Assembly (NCBI GenBank): GCA_002787535.1
Contig: PCXB01000041.1
Span: forward strand, 57,100 to 121,099
Length of the DNA: 64,000 nucleotides
Direction: 5' to 3'
Origin: Deltaproteobacteria bacterium CG11_big_fil_rev_8_21_14_0_20_45_16
GTDB lineage: Bacteria; Bdellovibrionota; UBA2394
Numbering within the stretch: position 1 is the stretch's first letter; every line of letters starts with the position of its first letter. The notes beneath the pieces were generated by a model. That model worked only from the letters and a program-made list of their open reading frames with translations. It was not told the origin of the DNA and searched no databases. This document shows positions 26,395 through 36,428 of the stretch, piece by piece. The position numbers were made by a program, and so were the translations under genes.

Positions 26395-28515
26395 ATGTCA
26401 GTAGCGCAGCAAAAATCTGAGAAAACTAAATTAGATCGAATCGATCGGATCAGAAATATTGGAATTTCTGCTCATATTGACTCCGGAAAGACCACCCTTA
26501 CCGAGCGAATTCTGTTTTATACGGGAAAAATTCATCGAATCGAAGAGGTAAAGGGTAAGTCGGGTATTGGTGCGACCATGGATTATATGGACTTGGAGCG
26601 TGAAAAAGGCATTACGATCCAATCAGCCGCTACTTTTTGTGAATGGGGTGATTACAATATCAACATCATTGATACGCCCGGTCACGTGGACTTTACGATC
26701 GAGGTGGAACGTGCTCTCAGAGTTCTGGACGGCGCGGTTCTGGTTTTGTGTGGCGTTGCGGGTGTTCAGTCACAGTCGATTACTGTTGACCGACAGATGA
26801 AGCGCTATGGTGTGCCACGATTGGCTTTTGTTAATAAATTAGACCGGCAGGGGGCCAATCCTTTTCGTGTTAAAGATATGCTCCGCGAAAAGTTGGGATT
26901 GAATTCTGTTATGTATCAAATTCCCATTGGTCTTGAAGATCAGCATCAGGGTTCTGTGGATTTGATTAAAATGAAGGCGTTCTTCTTTGACGGTGACAAT
27001 GGAGAAAACATTCGTGAAGAAGAAATTCCTGACAATCTAAAGGCTCAGGCTTCAGAGTATCGAGAGAAAATGATCGAAACGCTGGCTGACGTTAATGACG
27101 AAATTGCGGAGAAGTTTTTGAACGGTCAAGCCGTCACCAATGACGAAATTATCGCGGCAACTCGAAAGGCCGTCATTGCTTTGAAAATCGTACCAGTTTA
27201 TTGCGGTTCGGCTTATAAAAATAAAGGCGTTCAACTCTTGTTGGATGCCGTCGCAACATTTTTGCCTTCTCCGAGAGAGAGAACGAATATTGCTTTTGAC
27301 CAAGAAAATAAGGAGGCGCAAGTTACGCTGTCTGCGGAATCGGATAAGCCATTCGTTGGCCTTGCGTTTAAGTTGGAGGACGGTCGATACGGACAATTGA
27401 CTTACCTACGTGTGTATCAAGGCTCTCTCAAGAAGGGTGAGTTTATTTACAATGTCCAGCGGGACAATCGCGTTAAAGTAGGTCGGCTGGTTCGTATGCA
27501 TGCCGATAAAATGGTGGACATCGATTCTTGTGAAGGCGGGGACATCGTCGCCATGTTTGGTATCGATTGTTATACGGGTGATACTTTTTGTAATGAAGAC
27601 ATTCGTTATTCGCTGACTCAGATGTTTGTTCCGGATCCGGTTGTAAAGTTGGCCGTAAAACCAAAAGAGAAATCGATGGTCAATAATTTTTCGAAAGGCT
27701 TGAATCGGTTTTCAAAAGAAGATCCTACGTTTAAAGTTAGTCTCGATCCGGAAAGTAATGAAACCTTGATAGCGGGTATGGGCGAGCTTCATCTGGAAGT
27801 TTATGTTGAAAGGTTGAAGCGAGAGTACCAAGTTGAATGTGAAACAGGCATGCCTCAGGTGGCGTATCGAGAGACGATTACAAAAGCAACGACATTCGAT
27901 TATACGCACAAAAAGCAAACAGGTGGTCAGGGACAATTTGCAAAAATTGTTGGTTTGATTGAGCCAGGAGAGCAAAATTATGAATTCGTGGATGAAATCG
28001 TGGGAGGAAGAATTCCTCGAGAGTTTATTCCCGCCGTTGATAAGGGATTTGCCGAGCAGGTTCAAAAGGGAAGCTTGATTGGCTTCCCGGTCGTCAACGT
28101 ACGCTTTCGACTTCAAGATGGAGCTTTCCATGAAGTGGATTCATCCGAAATGGCTTTTAGAATTTGTGCGATGGCAGCCTTTCGTGAGGCTTATCCGACA
28201 GCCAATCCGGTTATCCTTGAGCCTATTATGAAAGTTGAATGTGAAACCCCTGAAGAATTTCAGGGCTCCGTGCTGGGCGGCTTGAATCAACGGCGAGGCA
28301 TGATTCAGGGCAGTACCTCTGAGAATACGATTGCAACGATTACGGCGGAGGTTCCACTTTCGGAAATGTTTGGATATGCGAATGACATTCGTTCTTCTAC
28401 CCAGGGTAAGGCTACCTTTACGATGGAGTTTTCGAAGTACGCACCTGTACCTCGTCAGAAGCAAGAAGAACTTGTGAAAAAATACCAAGAAAAGCGAGCC
28501 GCGGAGAATAAATAG
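26395..28515 (+). CDS. fusA: Elongation factor G, mitochondrial/spirochete EFG1 type
   Basis: Translocation GTPase, 706 residues with all five EF-G domains. G1 reads AHIDSGKTT (26-34), with Ser where canonical bacterial EF-G has Ala. [28 protein letters not shown] and NKLDR follow. This G1 variant and the [23 protein letters not shown] segment are typical of mitochondrial EFG1 and the spirochete-type spdEFG1. In those systems translocation and ribosome recycling are split between two EF-G proteins. The gene stands alone, not in an rpsL-rpsG-tuf operon, so a second, canonical fusA elsewhere is possible. GGAAAGAG lies upstream of the ATG as ribosome-binding site. Confidence 0.95.
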   Translation: MSVAQQKSEKTKLDRIDRIRNIGISAHIDSGKTTLTERILFYTGKIHRIEEVKGKSGIGATMDYMDLEREKGITIQSAATFCEWGDYNINIIDTPGHVDFTIEVERALRVLDGAVLVLCGVAGVQSQSITVDRQMKRYGVPRLAFVNKLDRQGANPFRVKDMLREKLGLNSVMYQIPIGLEDQHQGSVDLIKMKAFFFDGDNGENIREEEIPDNLKAQASEYREKMIETLADVNDEIAEKFLNGQAVTNDEIIAATRKAVIALKIVPVYCGSAYKNKGVQLLLDAVATFLPSPRERTNIAFDQENKEAQVTLSAESDKPFVGLAFKLEDGRYGQLTYLRVYQGSLKKGEFIYNVQRDNRVKVGRLVRMHADKMVDIDSCEGGDIVAMFGIDCYTGDTFCNEDIRYSLTQMFVPDPVVKLAVKPKEKSMVNNFSKGLNRFSKEDPTFKVSLDPESNETLIAGMGELHLEVYVERLKREYQVECETGMPQVAYRETITKATTFDYTHKKQTGGQGQFAKIVGLIEPGEQNYEFVDEIVGGRIPREFIPAVDKGFAEQVQKGSLIGFPVVNVRFRLQDGAFHEVDSSEMAFRICAMAAFREAYPTANPVILEPIMKVECETPEEFQGSVLGGLNQRRGMIQGSTSENTIATITAEVPLSEMFGYANDIRSSTQGKATFTMEFSKYAPVPRQKQEELVKKYQEKRAAENK

Positions 28516-28536
28516 TCGGAATTTTATTCCTCCGAC
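28515..28536. terminator. Possible bidirectional terminator between convergent fusA and EVE genes
   Basis: GTCGGA and TCCGAC face each other across ten bases, with an inner GGAAT/ATTCC pair as an alternative stem. The repeat overlaps the 3' end of the EVE gene and begins at the fusA stop. T-runs on either side are weak. Confidence 0.3.
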
Positions 28537-28982
28537 ATTTTACAGATTACTTCAAATTCCTGCTTTGACAGTGGAGTAATCGACAATCGATTGCCTGGGC
28601 GCAAAATAAGCATGTTCTTGCATGCTTTGTTGTCCCGCATTTCTTGAATAGATACAACGCGCTTAAATTTCGATCTAAATTTGACGACTTGGCAAAACCA
28701 ACGAGGCTTCTCTTTTGTGGCTTTCGCATCAAAGTACTTGGACTTCTTATCAAACTGAGTCTCATCGGCGATAGCCGGACCTTGGATACGAAGAATGCCC
28801 GCAGCGCCCGAGGGCTCCGCATTGCTATGATAAAAAATACCGAGATCGCCCGGGGCCATTTCATCACGCATAAAATTACGGGCTTGATAATTTCGAACGC
28901 CCGTCCAGGCTGTAGATTTATCTTTAGCGAGATCGTCGATGCAGTAGTCGCTGACCTCATTTTTCATGAGCCAGTATTTCAT
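28524..28982 (-). CDS. EVE-domain protein
   Basis: PUA-like EVE fold, 152 residues, similar to thymocyte nuclear protein 1. KYWLMKNEVSDYCIDDL, AWTGVRNYQARNFMRDEM, GDLGIFYHSN and AGILRI are the conserved signatures. EVE domains bind modified cytosine bases or other ligands and occur in DNA-modification and stress contexts, but no modification system is adjacent here. The start codon lies in a strong 12-bp hairpin (28962-28993), and no Shine-Dalgarno is accessible, so translation may be regulated. Confidence 0.9.
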   Translation of the reverse strand: MKYWLMKNEVSDYCIDDLAKDKSTAWTGVRNYQARNFMRDEMAPGDLGIFYHSNAEPSGAAGILRIQGPAIADETQFDKKSKYFDAKATKEKPRWFCQVVKFRSKFKRVVSIQEMRDNKACKNMLILRPGNRLSITPLSKQEFEVICKMSEE

Positions 28983-28993
28983 GGCTCATGAAA
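28962..28993. promoter_or_regulatory. 12-bp perfect hairpin over the EVE gene start
   Basis: TTTCATGAGCCA and TGGCTCATGAAA flank an 8-base loop. On the transcript of the EVE gene the ATG sits at the edge of the loop. The outer arm also contains an out-of-frame ATG opening a ten-codon mini-ORF (MSHEILAHEK). This may be a translational switch, or a regulator binding site. Confidence 0.5.
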
Positions 28994-29014
28994 TCTCGTT
29001 TATCCCTTCATCTG

Positions 29015-29785
29015 TCAATCGGGAATTATACGATCATCCGGATTCATAACGAGGTAGTCGACCTTATTAAATGATCCGCCATTCATGGTGCGGATATGAA
29101 ACAAATACCGACCTGTTTTGATTTCGCGCTCCCCTTCAAAGTCTGGGATTGCCTGGTGAACCAAGAAAGGAGTGTCCTTTTCTTGGCAATCACCCTCATT
29201 CATTCTAACGACCGGCAAGACCTCAATCAGATTATTTCGTGTTTTGGCGATTGTTATGCTTTCGATATCAAGGCAAGTGTTCGTAAAAGTTCCCGACAAG
29301 GTAATCATTCGTCGAAGTCCAAGGGGATCTTTTTGAATAATCATGCTGTCGACTGGCGCATAGGTGTTGTCGTCAATTCTTGAACTTTTTGCCTGTCTTA
29401 CGCGAAGATCTGAAAACTCGCGCGAGAGTTCATTATAGGAACGAATCTTGTAGTTACCTTCAGGCAAGATACCAACATCGACTACTTTAATTTGGCGATT
29501 GAGAACTTGAAGGCAGAAGCCCTCTCGTTTATGAGCTTCGATATAGACCATAAGGACATTGGGTTCTTGGTCGTGCGGAATGATGGCTGCTCGTCCGATT
29601 TCTTCGCAGGTGTCTTTAAATTCAACTTCAATAATGACCTGTGCCAAGTCGTTATCGTCAAACCCGTAAGGTACGTAAACTTCTTTAATTGGCGGATTGA
29701 AGCGCTCGTCCGCGTTCCAATTCATCGGATCCTGAAAAAATTGTCCTGTTAGCATTAAAAATAGGCCGCCCCAAATGATCTCCAT
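29015..29785 (-). CDS. Putative exported protein of unknown function
   Basis: The track starts at a GTG (29800), but the ATG at 29785 has GGAGG about eight bases upstream and is preferred, giving 256 residues. The N-terminus MEIIWGGLFLMLTGQFF is hydrophobic and probably a signal peptide or anchor without a clear cleavage site. The rest is beta-rich and contains four cysteines that could form disulfides (KDTCEEIG, GFCLQV, TNTCLDIE, GDCQEK), which fits a periplasmic location. No family is recognised. It is divergent from the SEC-C gene. Confidence 0.62.
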   Translation of the reverse strand: MEIIWGGLFLMLTGQFFQDPMNWNADERFNPPIKEVYVPYGFDDNDLAQVIIEVEFKDTCEEIGRAAIIPHDQEPNVLMVYIEAHKREGFCLQVLNRQIKVVDVGILPEGNYKIRSYNELSREFSDLRVRQAKSSRIDDNTYAPVDSMIIQKDPLGLRRMITLSGTFTNTCLDIESITIAKTRNNLIEVLPVVRMNEGDCQEKDTPFLVHQAIPDFEGEREIKTGRYLFHIRTMNGGSFNKVDYLVMNPDDRIIPD

Positions 29786-29930
29786 AAATTTCCCCTCCAC
29801 TGTTCAATCTACAGGGAAGGCCCTAGTCTGCGTCATCAGTTTTTTGGCTAACTTAGGTCGAATTTGATAACGCAGCGCGTTGATTTGAGATATATGTTGA
29901 TCAAAATTTTTAGCGTAAGAGGAAGTTTAA

Positions 29931-30347
29931 ATGAGTACTGAATGGCCCGAGTCAGCAAAGTCCTTACTAGAGAAGCGATATGAATGTTTCACCAAGGGAG
30001 ATGTCGATTTTATTTTAGAGTCCCACCATCCCGAAACAAAGGAACAGATTCAGCGTCAGGCCGTTGAAGAGTGGAGCAAGAATTCTAAATGGCATGGCCT
30101 CAAAGTAGATTCTGTCGATGAAAAATCCGATAAGACCGTTATCGATTTTACAGTAATTTATGAACGGGATTTCGAGAAACGCTTTCATCGCGAAATTGCC
30201 GAGTTCAAAAAGCATGAGGGAAAATGGTTTTATTTTGATTCAAGTTTTCCCAAACCTGAGACAATTCGGAATGATCAGAAAATAGGACGCAATGATCCTT
30301 GCACTTGTGGTTCAGGGAAAAAATTTAAAAAATGTCATGGAGCTTGA
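29931..30347 (+). CDS. YchJ-like protein with SEC-C zinc motif
   Basis: A 138-residue cytoplasmic protein. The first 110 residues resemble the YchJ/NTF2-like fold ([23 protein letters not shown]). The C-terminus [17 protein letters not shown] is a complete SEC-C zinc-binding motif of the SecA type (CxC-x8-CH). The exact role is unknown; SEC-C domains bind zinc and often ribosomes or SecB-like partners. A good ribosome-binding site (AGAGGAAG) precedes the ATG. Confidence 0.85.
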   Translation: MSTEWPESAKSLLEKRYECFTKGDVDFILESHHPETKEQIQRQAVEEWSKNSKWHGLKVDSVDEKSDKTVIDFTVIYERDFEKRFHREIAEFKKHEGKWFYFDSSFPKPETIRNDQKIGRNDPCTCGSGKKFKKCHGA

Positions 30348-30473
30348 TTGGGACAAAATCTAACGCGCTTTGGCAGTTCTTTTCTGCTCTTCTTTAAATC
30401 AGTTTCCAAGCTTGAAGCAATCTAACGCATAGCTCCAGACTTAAGAAGACTGACCATTATCCGATGGGTAACT

Positions 30474-31538
30474 ATGTTTCTTCCCGTGGGATCCAATCTC
30501 CCGTACTTTCGATTTCCAGTCATTTGCTTTTGCTGGCTAGCTCTTGCGAGTCTGATTTTTTTTGGTTTGAGTATGCATGAGTTGGAGGGGCTCCGAACAG
30601 GAGAACTGACTTCATGGCAAACGACTATGACTTATGCGATGGCGATTGTTCCTGCTGAAGACAATCCCTATTGGAAATTTTTTAGCTATCAACTCTTCCA
30701 TGCTTCGGCGATGCATTTACTTTCAAATATGTGGTACCTCATTGTTTTTGGGTGGATCTTAGAAAACGCGTTGGGTTCTGCAGGATTTTTACTTCTAAGT
30801 CTTTTGGGCGGAGCTTTTGCCGTAATGCCAGAATTTATTTTTCAAGCGGATCGATCTCTTCCGATCGTCGGGGCTTCTGGGTCGGTGGCTGTAATGATGG
30901 GAGCGGCGATGGCGATGTTTCCCCGAGCTAAGATTCGATTACTATTCTTGCTCATTCCGCTACCGAACACGCCCGCGAGTTTTTTTGTACCTCTTCGCTA
31001 CTTGATTTACTTCTGGCTACTTATGCAGGCTTCCGGCTTGGCGATGCATGTTTGGTTGGAGCCCAAACCGGTAGCCTATGCGACCCATTTAGCAGGCTTT
31101 GGTTTCGGTTTGCTCGTCGGGTTGGGGATTTATCTTTATAGGTTTCGCAAACGGAATTTTTTTGATGTTGATCTTAGTGGAAGAGAGCTGCGAGATTTCT
31201 ACAGAAGTTGCGAATCGTTAAAAGCTCAAAAGTTTGAAGAGGCAGGAAGACTTATTCGGAAGATTAGTGAGGCCAATCCCTGGCTTGTTCAGTTGCAATT
31301 TCAGCTCACAGAATTGGCTTTGAAGTTCGAACAAAAGGAGCTGGCCGAGCAGGTTTGGAGAACGAGCCTCCCCGCCATTCTGGCGTTCAAAAAAGCTCGA
31401 GAGGCAGATTCCATTTTGAGGACATTTTTGACAGAATTTGGGGAGCTTCCAAGGCTTGAACTTCAGGAGCGGGTCCGTTTGGACGAAATCTTGAGCAAAG
31501 CGCGTTATCCCAAGCTGGAAGGCAGTCGCCAGGCCTGA
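30474..31538 (+). CDS. Rhomboid-family intramembrane serine protease
   Basis: Membrane protease that cleaves transmembrane substrates. Helices occupy about residues 12-245. The catalytic dyad is Ser135 in VGASGSVAVMMG and His205 in YATHLAGFGFGLLVG. The conserved WxR-type L1 loop is replaced by FFSYQLFHASAMHLLSNMWYLIVFG, in which the HxxxHLxxN motif is present. A C-terminal helical tail of about 110 residues (LKAQKFEEAGRLIRKISEANP) looks TPR-like and should be cytoplasmic. The gene ends 27 bases before the DUF4175-like gene and may be the first gene of that operon. Confidence 0.88.
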   Translation: MFLPVGSNLPYFRFPVICFCWLALASLIFFGLSMHELEGLRTGELTSWQTTMTYAMAIVPAEDNPYWKFFSYQLFHASAMHLLSNMWYLIVFGWILENALGSAGFLLLSLLGGAFAVMPEFIFQADRSLPIVGASGSVAVMMGAAMAMFPRAKIRLLFLLIPLPNTPASFFVPLRYLIYFWLLMQASGLAMHVWLEPKPVAYATHLAGFGFGLLVGLGIYLYRFRKRNFFDVDLSGRELRDFYRSCESLKAQKFEEAGRLIRKISEANPWLVQLQFQLTELALKFEQKELAEQVWRTSLPAILAFKKAREADSILRTFLTEFGELPRLELQERVRLDEILSKARYPKLEGSRQA

Positions 31539-31565
31539 GCTTCTCAGGTAAAATATTAAAATCAC

Positions 31566-34079
31566 ATGAGTTCTCAGCTGAAACAATATCTGGGGCGCCA
31601 AAAGAAGCGCTTGGAATTCTATGCTGCCTTAAGGTTGTTGGGTTGGCTGTTATTAACCGGAGCCGTTAGCTATCAGCTGCTTGAGAATCTTGAATTTTAT
31701 TCGATTTATATAAAGGCCGCCCATTCATTGAGCGTGATTTGGCCGTCGTTAAAGATTGGGATCGTTTCAATTATTGCTGGGTTAGTTTTGTGGCGGGCAA
31801 GAAAAACTCTTTTTTCGTCTGATTTAATGGGAGCAGCTTCGCGTATCGAAGAGGAATCAGATTATTTTGAGAGTCAGAAACAATTTAAAACTGAGCTTAC
31901 GACAGCTGCGGCCTTTCTTTTAAAATCTGAATCGGTGATGGCGGAGTTTGAGAAAGCGCATATCGATATTTGGTCAAAGCGGTTGGGCGCGTATTTTGTT
32001 GAGATTCGCCCCCGCGTTTTGGACGTTGGGGTTCTTATTGTTGGAGCTTTAAGTCTTTTGGCGGTTAGTTCAGTAACCGGACAAAGAGTCTATCATCTAC
32101 CAGGTCGTGTCGAGGCGTGGAGTATGAGCTCCTACGAGGAGAGACTTCCGTATGCTGAGGCAGATTGGACGCATAAGTCTGGAAGCTTAAATGTCGTTAG
32201 CGGTTCCAAGATTCGCTTTACCGCTCCTGACTTTGGAATTTGGCAAAGCTTTTTTTATGTTCAAGAGGAAGGTGGCCCTTGGACCTATAAAATTTGTAAT
32301 GAATATTGTGAATGGGAAGTTGAAAAAAATGCTCAGTACGCGGTGGGCAGTCTCTGGCATCGCTCCGCAAAGTTTCCTCTGCTTGCGATACCCGACGAAG
32401 CGCCCAAGGCAGTATTGTTCGTCCTCGAGGGCGACGAACTCATTCCGAGTGCCGTTGTTAAAGTTGAAAATAAAAAGTCACTAAACATCCAACTTTTGGC
32501 GTCGGACGATATTCGGCTTCGGTCTTTTAGACTTTTGCATCGCTTTGAGGAAGCCGACGAAGTTTTGTCAGAATCAGAGGTTCATTCTAAACATTTTCGC
32601 ATGGATTATTTGTTGAGTATGGAAGAATGGAAGGGCGGTAAGCATGAAATTATTCTAAAGGTTAAAGACGATCGCCTGGAGACGGAATCCTTACCGCTAA
32701 CTGTGTATTATGCTGACGAAGAATTTATGCGCGAGCAGAGGATTCAGAATTTGAGGGCGCTTGTAGACGAATGGGTTCATATATTGGGTGATTTGATAGA
32801 GACGAACGAGGATCAAAGAATTTTTTCGGAGCTTCCTGCTCGATTGAAATCTCTCAGCTACTCGGAAGATATGGGCGAAGGATTGATCGCGGTATATGTT
32901 GAAGAACTCAAACGTTTGTCTCAGCGGATCGAGAATGAGCTGATTGAATCTGGTCGAATGAGTTTGCTTCCGGAATTGATTAAAGAAACAGAAAAACAGA
33001 TTTTGTATGGGCTTTCTTTGATCTTTCGAGAAAAGGCTGGAGACCTTCAGTCAAGCACGCAAGGCCTGGATGAAAGTCGAAAGAGTCTTGGAGACCTCAT
33101 TCAGAAGTTGCGAGATGGAAAAGAAAAATTAAGCTCCGAAAAGATTCAAAAGGCCTTTGAAGATCTACTATCTAAGATTGAAGATTTGCAAAATAAAATC
33201 AAAAATTTACCCCAAGGTCCCCAGGACGAAATGCTCAATCGAGAGGCTTTAGACGAACAGTTAAGCGAGAGTGAGGCCTTAGAAGAGCGGATTGCTGAAA
33301 TCCAGGAGATGATTGCAAATGGACAAGAGGAAAAGGCAATCAAGGAGCTTGAGTCTTTAATGAATCAATTGGGAATTCTTTCTAAAGAGGTGGAGCGTTC
33401 CATGGATCAATGGCAAGAGAACTTTGATCAAGGTGCGATGCAAGCATCGGAGAAGTTTCAGAACTCATTAAAAGAAATACGTGAGCAGCAGGAAGCACTT
33501 GCTGAAAAAACAGAGTCTTTGAAGAACAAACAGCAAAACCTCGAGGCAAAGAGCCAGGAGGATTGGAAGCCAATGGATGAAAAGGATAAAGAAGGATTGG
33601 ATAAAGAATTCCAAGAGATTTCTAAGGAGCAATCAAAATTACAGGACAAATTTCAGAAGATAACAGAGAGTTTTGATAAGGCCGTGCAGGGCTCAGATTG
33701 GGAGCAAGTTTTCAGATCTCAGGAGGCAAAGGATACCGAGACGCGAATTTTAGATCGGATGGGTGAGGCGACAGAAAAGTTAAACGAGCAACGGGCTCAC
33801 GATTCGCTAACTTCCGAGCAGGAAGCCGTCGATCTCTTGAAAAAGGCTGAGAGCAATCAACAGAAAATGCGTGAGCAAGTTCAGAAACAAAGTGAGATGC
33901 AAATGGGCGCCGGTGGATCGCGCTCGAGGGACGTGCACGAAGAAATTGAGCTTCTTGATTCCGAAGGACGCGGTCAAAAAGAAAGACGACAAAAAATTAT
34001 GAACTCCTTAAGGCAAAAAGTGGAAGATCGATTCCAGGGTAGTCATGAGCGTTATTTTGAGGATTTGTTACAGCGATGA
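31566..34079 (+). CDS. DUF4175-like membrane protein with long coiled coil
   Basis: An 837-residue protein with two N-terminal transmembrane helices (about 22-45 and 55-80) and one at about 150-170. An extracytoplasmic beta-rich part with an acidic, DELIPSAVVKVENKKSL-type immunoglobulin-like stretch follows. From about residue 480 to 830 the sequence is dominated by Glu, Gln, Lys and Ser heptads (LEERIAEIQEMI, SKEQSKLQDKFQK), an extended coiled coil. DUF4175/TIGR02302 proteins accompany MoxR operons in several proteobacteria and their function is unknown. It overlaps the HExxH peptidase gene by four bases (ATGA). Confidence 0.72.
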   Translation: MSSQLKQYLGRQKKRLEFYAALRLLGWLLLTGAVSYQLLENLEFYSIYIKAAHSLSVIWPSLKIGIVSIIAGLVLWRARKTLFSSDLMGAASRIEEESDYFESQKQFKTELTTAAAFLLKSESVMAEFEKAHIDIWSKRLGAYFVEIRPRVLDVGVLIVGALSLLAVSSVTGQRVYHLPGRVEAWSMSSYEERLPYAEADWTHKSGSLNVVSGSKIRFTAPDFGIWQSFFYVQEEGGPWTYKICNEYCEWEVEKNAQYAVGSLWHRSAKFPLLAIPDEAPKAVLFVLEGDELIPSAVVKVENKKSLNIQLLASDDIRLRSFRLLHRFEEADEVLSESEVHSKHFRMDYLLSMEEWKGGKHEIILKVKDDRLETESLPLTVYYADEEFMREQRIQNLRALVDEWVHILGDLIETNEDQRIFSELPARLKSLSYSEDMGEGLIAVYVEELKRLSQRIENELIESGRMSLLPELIKETEKQILYGLSLIFREKAGDLQSSTQGLDESRKSLGDLIQKLRDGKEKLSSEKIQKAFEDLLSKIEDLQNKIKNLPQGPQDEMLNREALDEQLSESEALEERIAEIQEMIANGQEEKAIKELESLMNQLGILSKEVERSMDQWQENFDQGAMQASEKFQNSLKEIREQQEALAEKTESLKNKQQNLEAKSQEDWKPMDEKDKEGLDKEFQEISKEQSKLQDKFQKITESFDKAVQGSDWEQVFRSQEAKDTETRILDRMGEATEKLNEQRAHDSLTSEQEAVDLLKKAESNQQKMREQVQKQSEMQMGAGGSRSRDVHEEIELLDSEGRGQKERRQKIMNSLRQKVEDRFQGSHERYFEDLLQR

Positions 34080-35380
34080 GATATGTTGTGGTGGCCTCTC
34101 TTTTTTTTAGTGCGGCAGTCGAAGCCCAAGAGTTTGGATCGCTTCAAAAGTATGCAGAGTATTTTGGAAATTCTTCATTCGGTCCTGTCCAAACGAAGGA
34201 GAGCACTCATTTCAAAGTAAGTTGGGTTCATCCACGAGATGGTCTGATTGCCAAAAGACTACTAGAGTATATGGAGGCTGCCCGCGAAAGTCTTAAATCG
34301 AAATTTTCTATGGCCATGAGTGAAACAAGAAAAGCTCCTATCGAAATCTATCCAAACCTGAAGTCCTTTTCCGAGGTGTCTCAACTTGCGCTTTCGCGCT
34401 TTCGCGCGACTGGCACGATTGCGCTTACTCTGGACCAGAGATTGATGATTCTATCACCACGTAATTTGGCTGGGGGTTATTCCTGGGCGGAAACCGTTGT
34501 TCATGAATATGCACACTATATGATTCGAGAAATCACCGCCTCCTATATACCTATTTGGCTGCATGAGGGAGTGGCTCAGCTGTTTCAGGAGTATCCTCGA
34601 AACCTCGTTGCCAAGCTGAAACCCTCTCAATGGGGTCTTTTTAAAAAACGACGTAAGGCTCATTCTTTATTGAGCCTGAAAACGCTTCAAGAACCTTTTC
34701 CATATCGAGAGACTCCAGAAGAAGCGGAGCTGGCGTATATTCAAGCTCTTTTATTTGTTCAATGGCTGGATCAAAAGTGTGGGGCCGTCAATTTGATTGT
34801 TACGGCGAAGAAAATGAAAAGTATTGAAAAAGCTTTAGGAAGTTGTAGTGGTATGAGCTACGAAAGCTTGGAGAGCAGTTTCGTACCAAAGATCATGGAT
34901 AATGTTAGCGTACCGACAAGTTCGGATGTTGAGTTTTATGCCCGCAGCTTTGATCAATCAGATCCGATGGAGTTCGAAGGTCGAAAGGCAGATAAAACGG
35001 CACAGAATTTAGCGCAATTATCTGAAGAGCTCTTCAATCAAGGTCGGTACCGTGCTTCGGGAATAGAAATGAACAAGGCCTTGCAGGCCACTGTTGTCAG
35101 CCCGCCAAGCTGGAGACGTCATCTGGCACTGAGCCTTAACAAATCAGGTCAAGCAAAAAAGACAAAAGAAGTTTTAGAGGCCCTGCTTAAGGACTACCCA
35201 ACCGATGCGGCAGCTTGGATGTTGATGGGAGAGTTAGATCTTAAGAAGCAAGATGAGAAGGCGGCCTATTTGGCCTTTCTTGAAGCCTTTTATCAAAATC
35301 CATTCCTGGAAGGTCTAGAATCCAGCATGGGCCAGCTCTCTCAAAAGTATCCCGATTTCGAGAAGATCATTATTCCGTGA
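34076..35380 (+). CDS. Peptidase MA-like metalloprotease with TPR-like tail
   Basis: Predicted secreted gluzincin-type zinc metalloprotease, 434 residues. A short signal peptide (MRYVVVASLFFSAAVEA) precedes a domain with zinc-binding HEYAH (H143, E144, H147) and a third ligand, E164, in WLHEGVAQ. The match to the peptidase MA-like family is good. The last 100 residues are helical TPR-like repeats (LAQLSEELFNQGRYRASGIEMNKAL). It starts by ATGA overlap with the coiled-coil gene and is followed about 60 bases later by moxR. A protease within this operon suggests proteolytic processing of periplasmic or surface proteins; that is inference. Confidence 0.8.
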   Translation: MRYVVVASLFFSAAVEAQEFGSLQKYAEYFGNSSFGPVQTKESTHFKVSWVHPRDGLIAKRLLEYMEAARESLKSKFSMAMSETRKAPIEIYPNLKSFSEVSQLALSRFRATGTIALTLDQRLMILSPRNLAGGYSWAETVVHEYAHYMIREITASYIPIWLHEGVAQLFQEYPRNLVAKLKPSQWGLFKKRRKAHSLLSLKTLQEPFPYRETPEEAELAYIQALLFVQWLDQKCGAVNLIVTAKKMKSIEKALGSCSGMSYESLESSFVPKIMDNVSVPTSSDVEFYARSFDQSDPMEFEGRKADKTAQNLAQLSEELFNQGRYRASGIEMNKALQATVVSPPSWRRHLALSLNKSGQAKKTKEVLEALLKDYPTDAAAWMLMGELDLKKQDEKAAYLAFLEAFYQNPFLEGLESSMGQLSQKYPDFEKIIIP

Positions 35381-35442
35381 CACTTCGCGGAACTGATCTT
35401 TCGAAATAGATTTTTGGATCAATCTCCACGAAAATAGAACTT

Positions 35443-36426
35443 ATGAATTCAGGATCTCAGAGCGACTTAAAGTTACAGAATCAATGCGTAGAAAGTTTTT
35501 CAAAAGTTCGAGAGTCCATGCATCAGCGAATCGTTGGGATGGATAGAGTCATCGATGCGCTATTCTGGACTCTCCTGGGTAGGGGGCATGCTTTATTTAT
35601 TGGAGTTCCTGGTTTGGCTAAGACTTTGTTGATTTCGACTCTTTCGGAGTTAGTTGGCCTCAAGTTCAATAGAATTCAATTTACGCCGGACATGATGCCG
35701 AGCGATTTAATTGGATCTGAAATTTTGGAAGAAGACAAGTCAACCGGTAGGCGTAGTTTTCAATTCAGAAAAGGTCCAATTTTCTGTCAGTTACTTTTGG
35801 CGGATGAGATCAACCGAACGCCACCCAAAACTCAATCTGCACTTCTGCAAGCCATGCAAGAGAATCGCGTCAGCTATGCGGGTCAAAATTATGATTTTGA
35901 TTTGCCCTTCGCCGTTTTTGCGACTCAAAATCCCATCGAGTCTGAAGGAACCTATCCTTTGCCTGAAGCTCAGTTGGATAGATTTTTATTTTCTATTCCG
36001 ATTCATTATCCTTCCAAGGAAGATGAAATGGATATTGTTCGCAGAACCAACTTGGGTTTTGATAAGCCTCTTGAGGCTGTGCTTTCTGCTGCGGAGTTGT
36101 TGAGTTATCAAGATCTTGTGCGACGAGTGCCTATTGAGGAGACCTTGATCAGTCTTGTTGTCGAAATTGTCCGGAAAACTCGTCCAGGCGAATCTATGCC
36201 TGAGAGTTTGAGGGAGCAAATACGGTTTGGGGCGGGTCCCCGTGCCTCGCAGGCCCTGGCGCTTGGCGCGAAAGCTCGAGCACTCTTGTCGGGTCGGTTT
36301 GCTGTTCGAGAGGAAGATGTCATCAGTGTGGCGCCTTATGTTCTCGAGCATAGGGTAGTCTTAAGGCGACTAAGACAGAAGGATGCCTCGTCGGTGATTG
36401 AATCTTTATTATCAGCAGGCGTGTAG
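35443..36426 (+). CDS. MoxR-family AAA+ ATPase
   Basis: Cytoplasmic AAA+ chaperone-like ATPase, 327 residues. Walker A is GVPGLAKT (54-61), Walker B is LLLADEINRTPP (D121, E122), and sensor 1 reads FATQNPIESEGTYPLPEAQLDRF. These match the MoxR/APE lineage. MoxR ATPases act with VWA proteins to assemble or activate partner complexes, often at the membrane. The next genes (DUF58, BatA/DUF4159, VWA/GATase) are the usual partners, two bases away or overlapping, so the complex is probably encoded here. Confidence 0.95.
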   Translation: MNSGSQSDLKLQNQCVESFSKVRESMHQRIVGMDRVIDALFWTLLGRGHALFIGVPGLAKTLLISTLSELVGLKFNRIQFTPDMMPSDLIGSEILEEDKSTGRRSFQFRKGPIFCQLLLADEINRTPPKTQSALLQAMQENRVSYAGQNYDFDLPFAVFATQNPIESEGTYPLPEAQLDRFLFSIPIHYPSKEDEMDIVRRTNLGFDKPLEAVLSAAELLSYQDLVRRVPIEETLISLVVEIVRKTRPGESMPESLREQIRFGAGPRASQALALGAKARALLSGRFAVREEDVISVAPYVLEHRVVLRRLRQKDASSVIESLLSAGV

Positions 36427-36428
36427 GG

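Noticed and set aside
28547-28960. 137-residue minus-strand ORF and 115-residue plus-strand ORF over the EVE gene.
   Set aside because: Both lie in other frames of a gene with clear EVE motifs.
30474-31538. Rhomboid protease as the rhombosortase that processes the Cys-TM-Arg tail of the protein at 14273-16339.
   Set aside because: The rhomboid has an extra C-terminal domain and sits in the MoxR block, 14 kb away. Nothing in the sequence links them.
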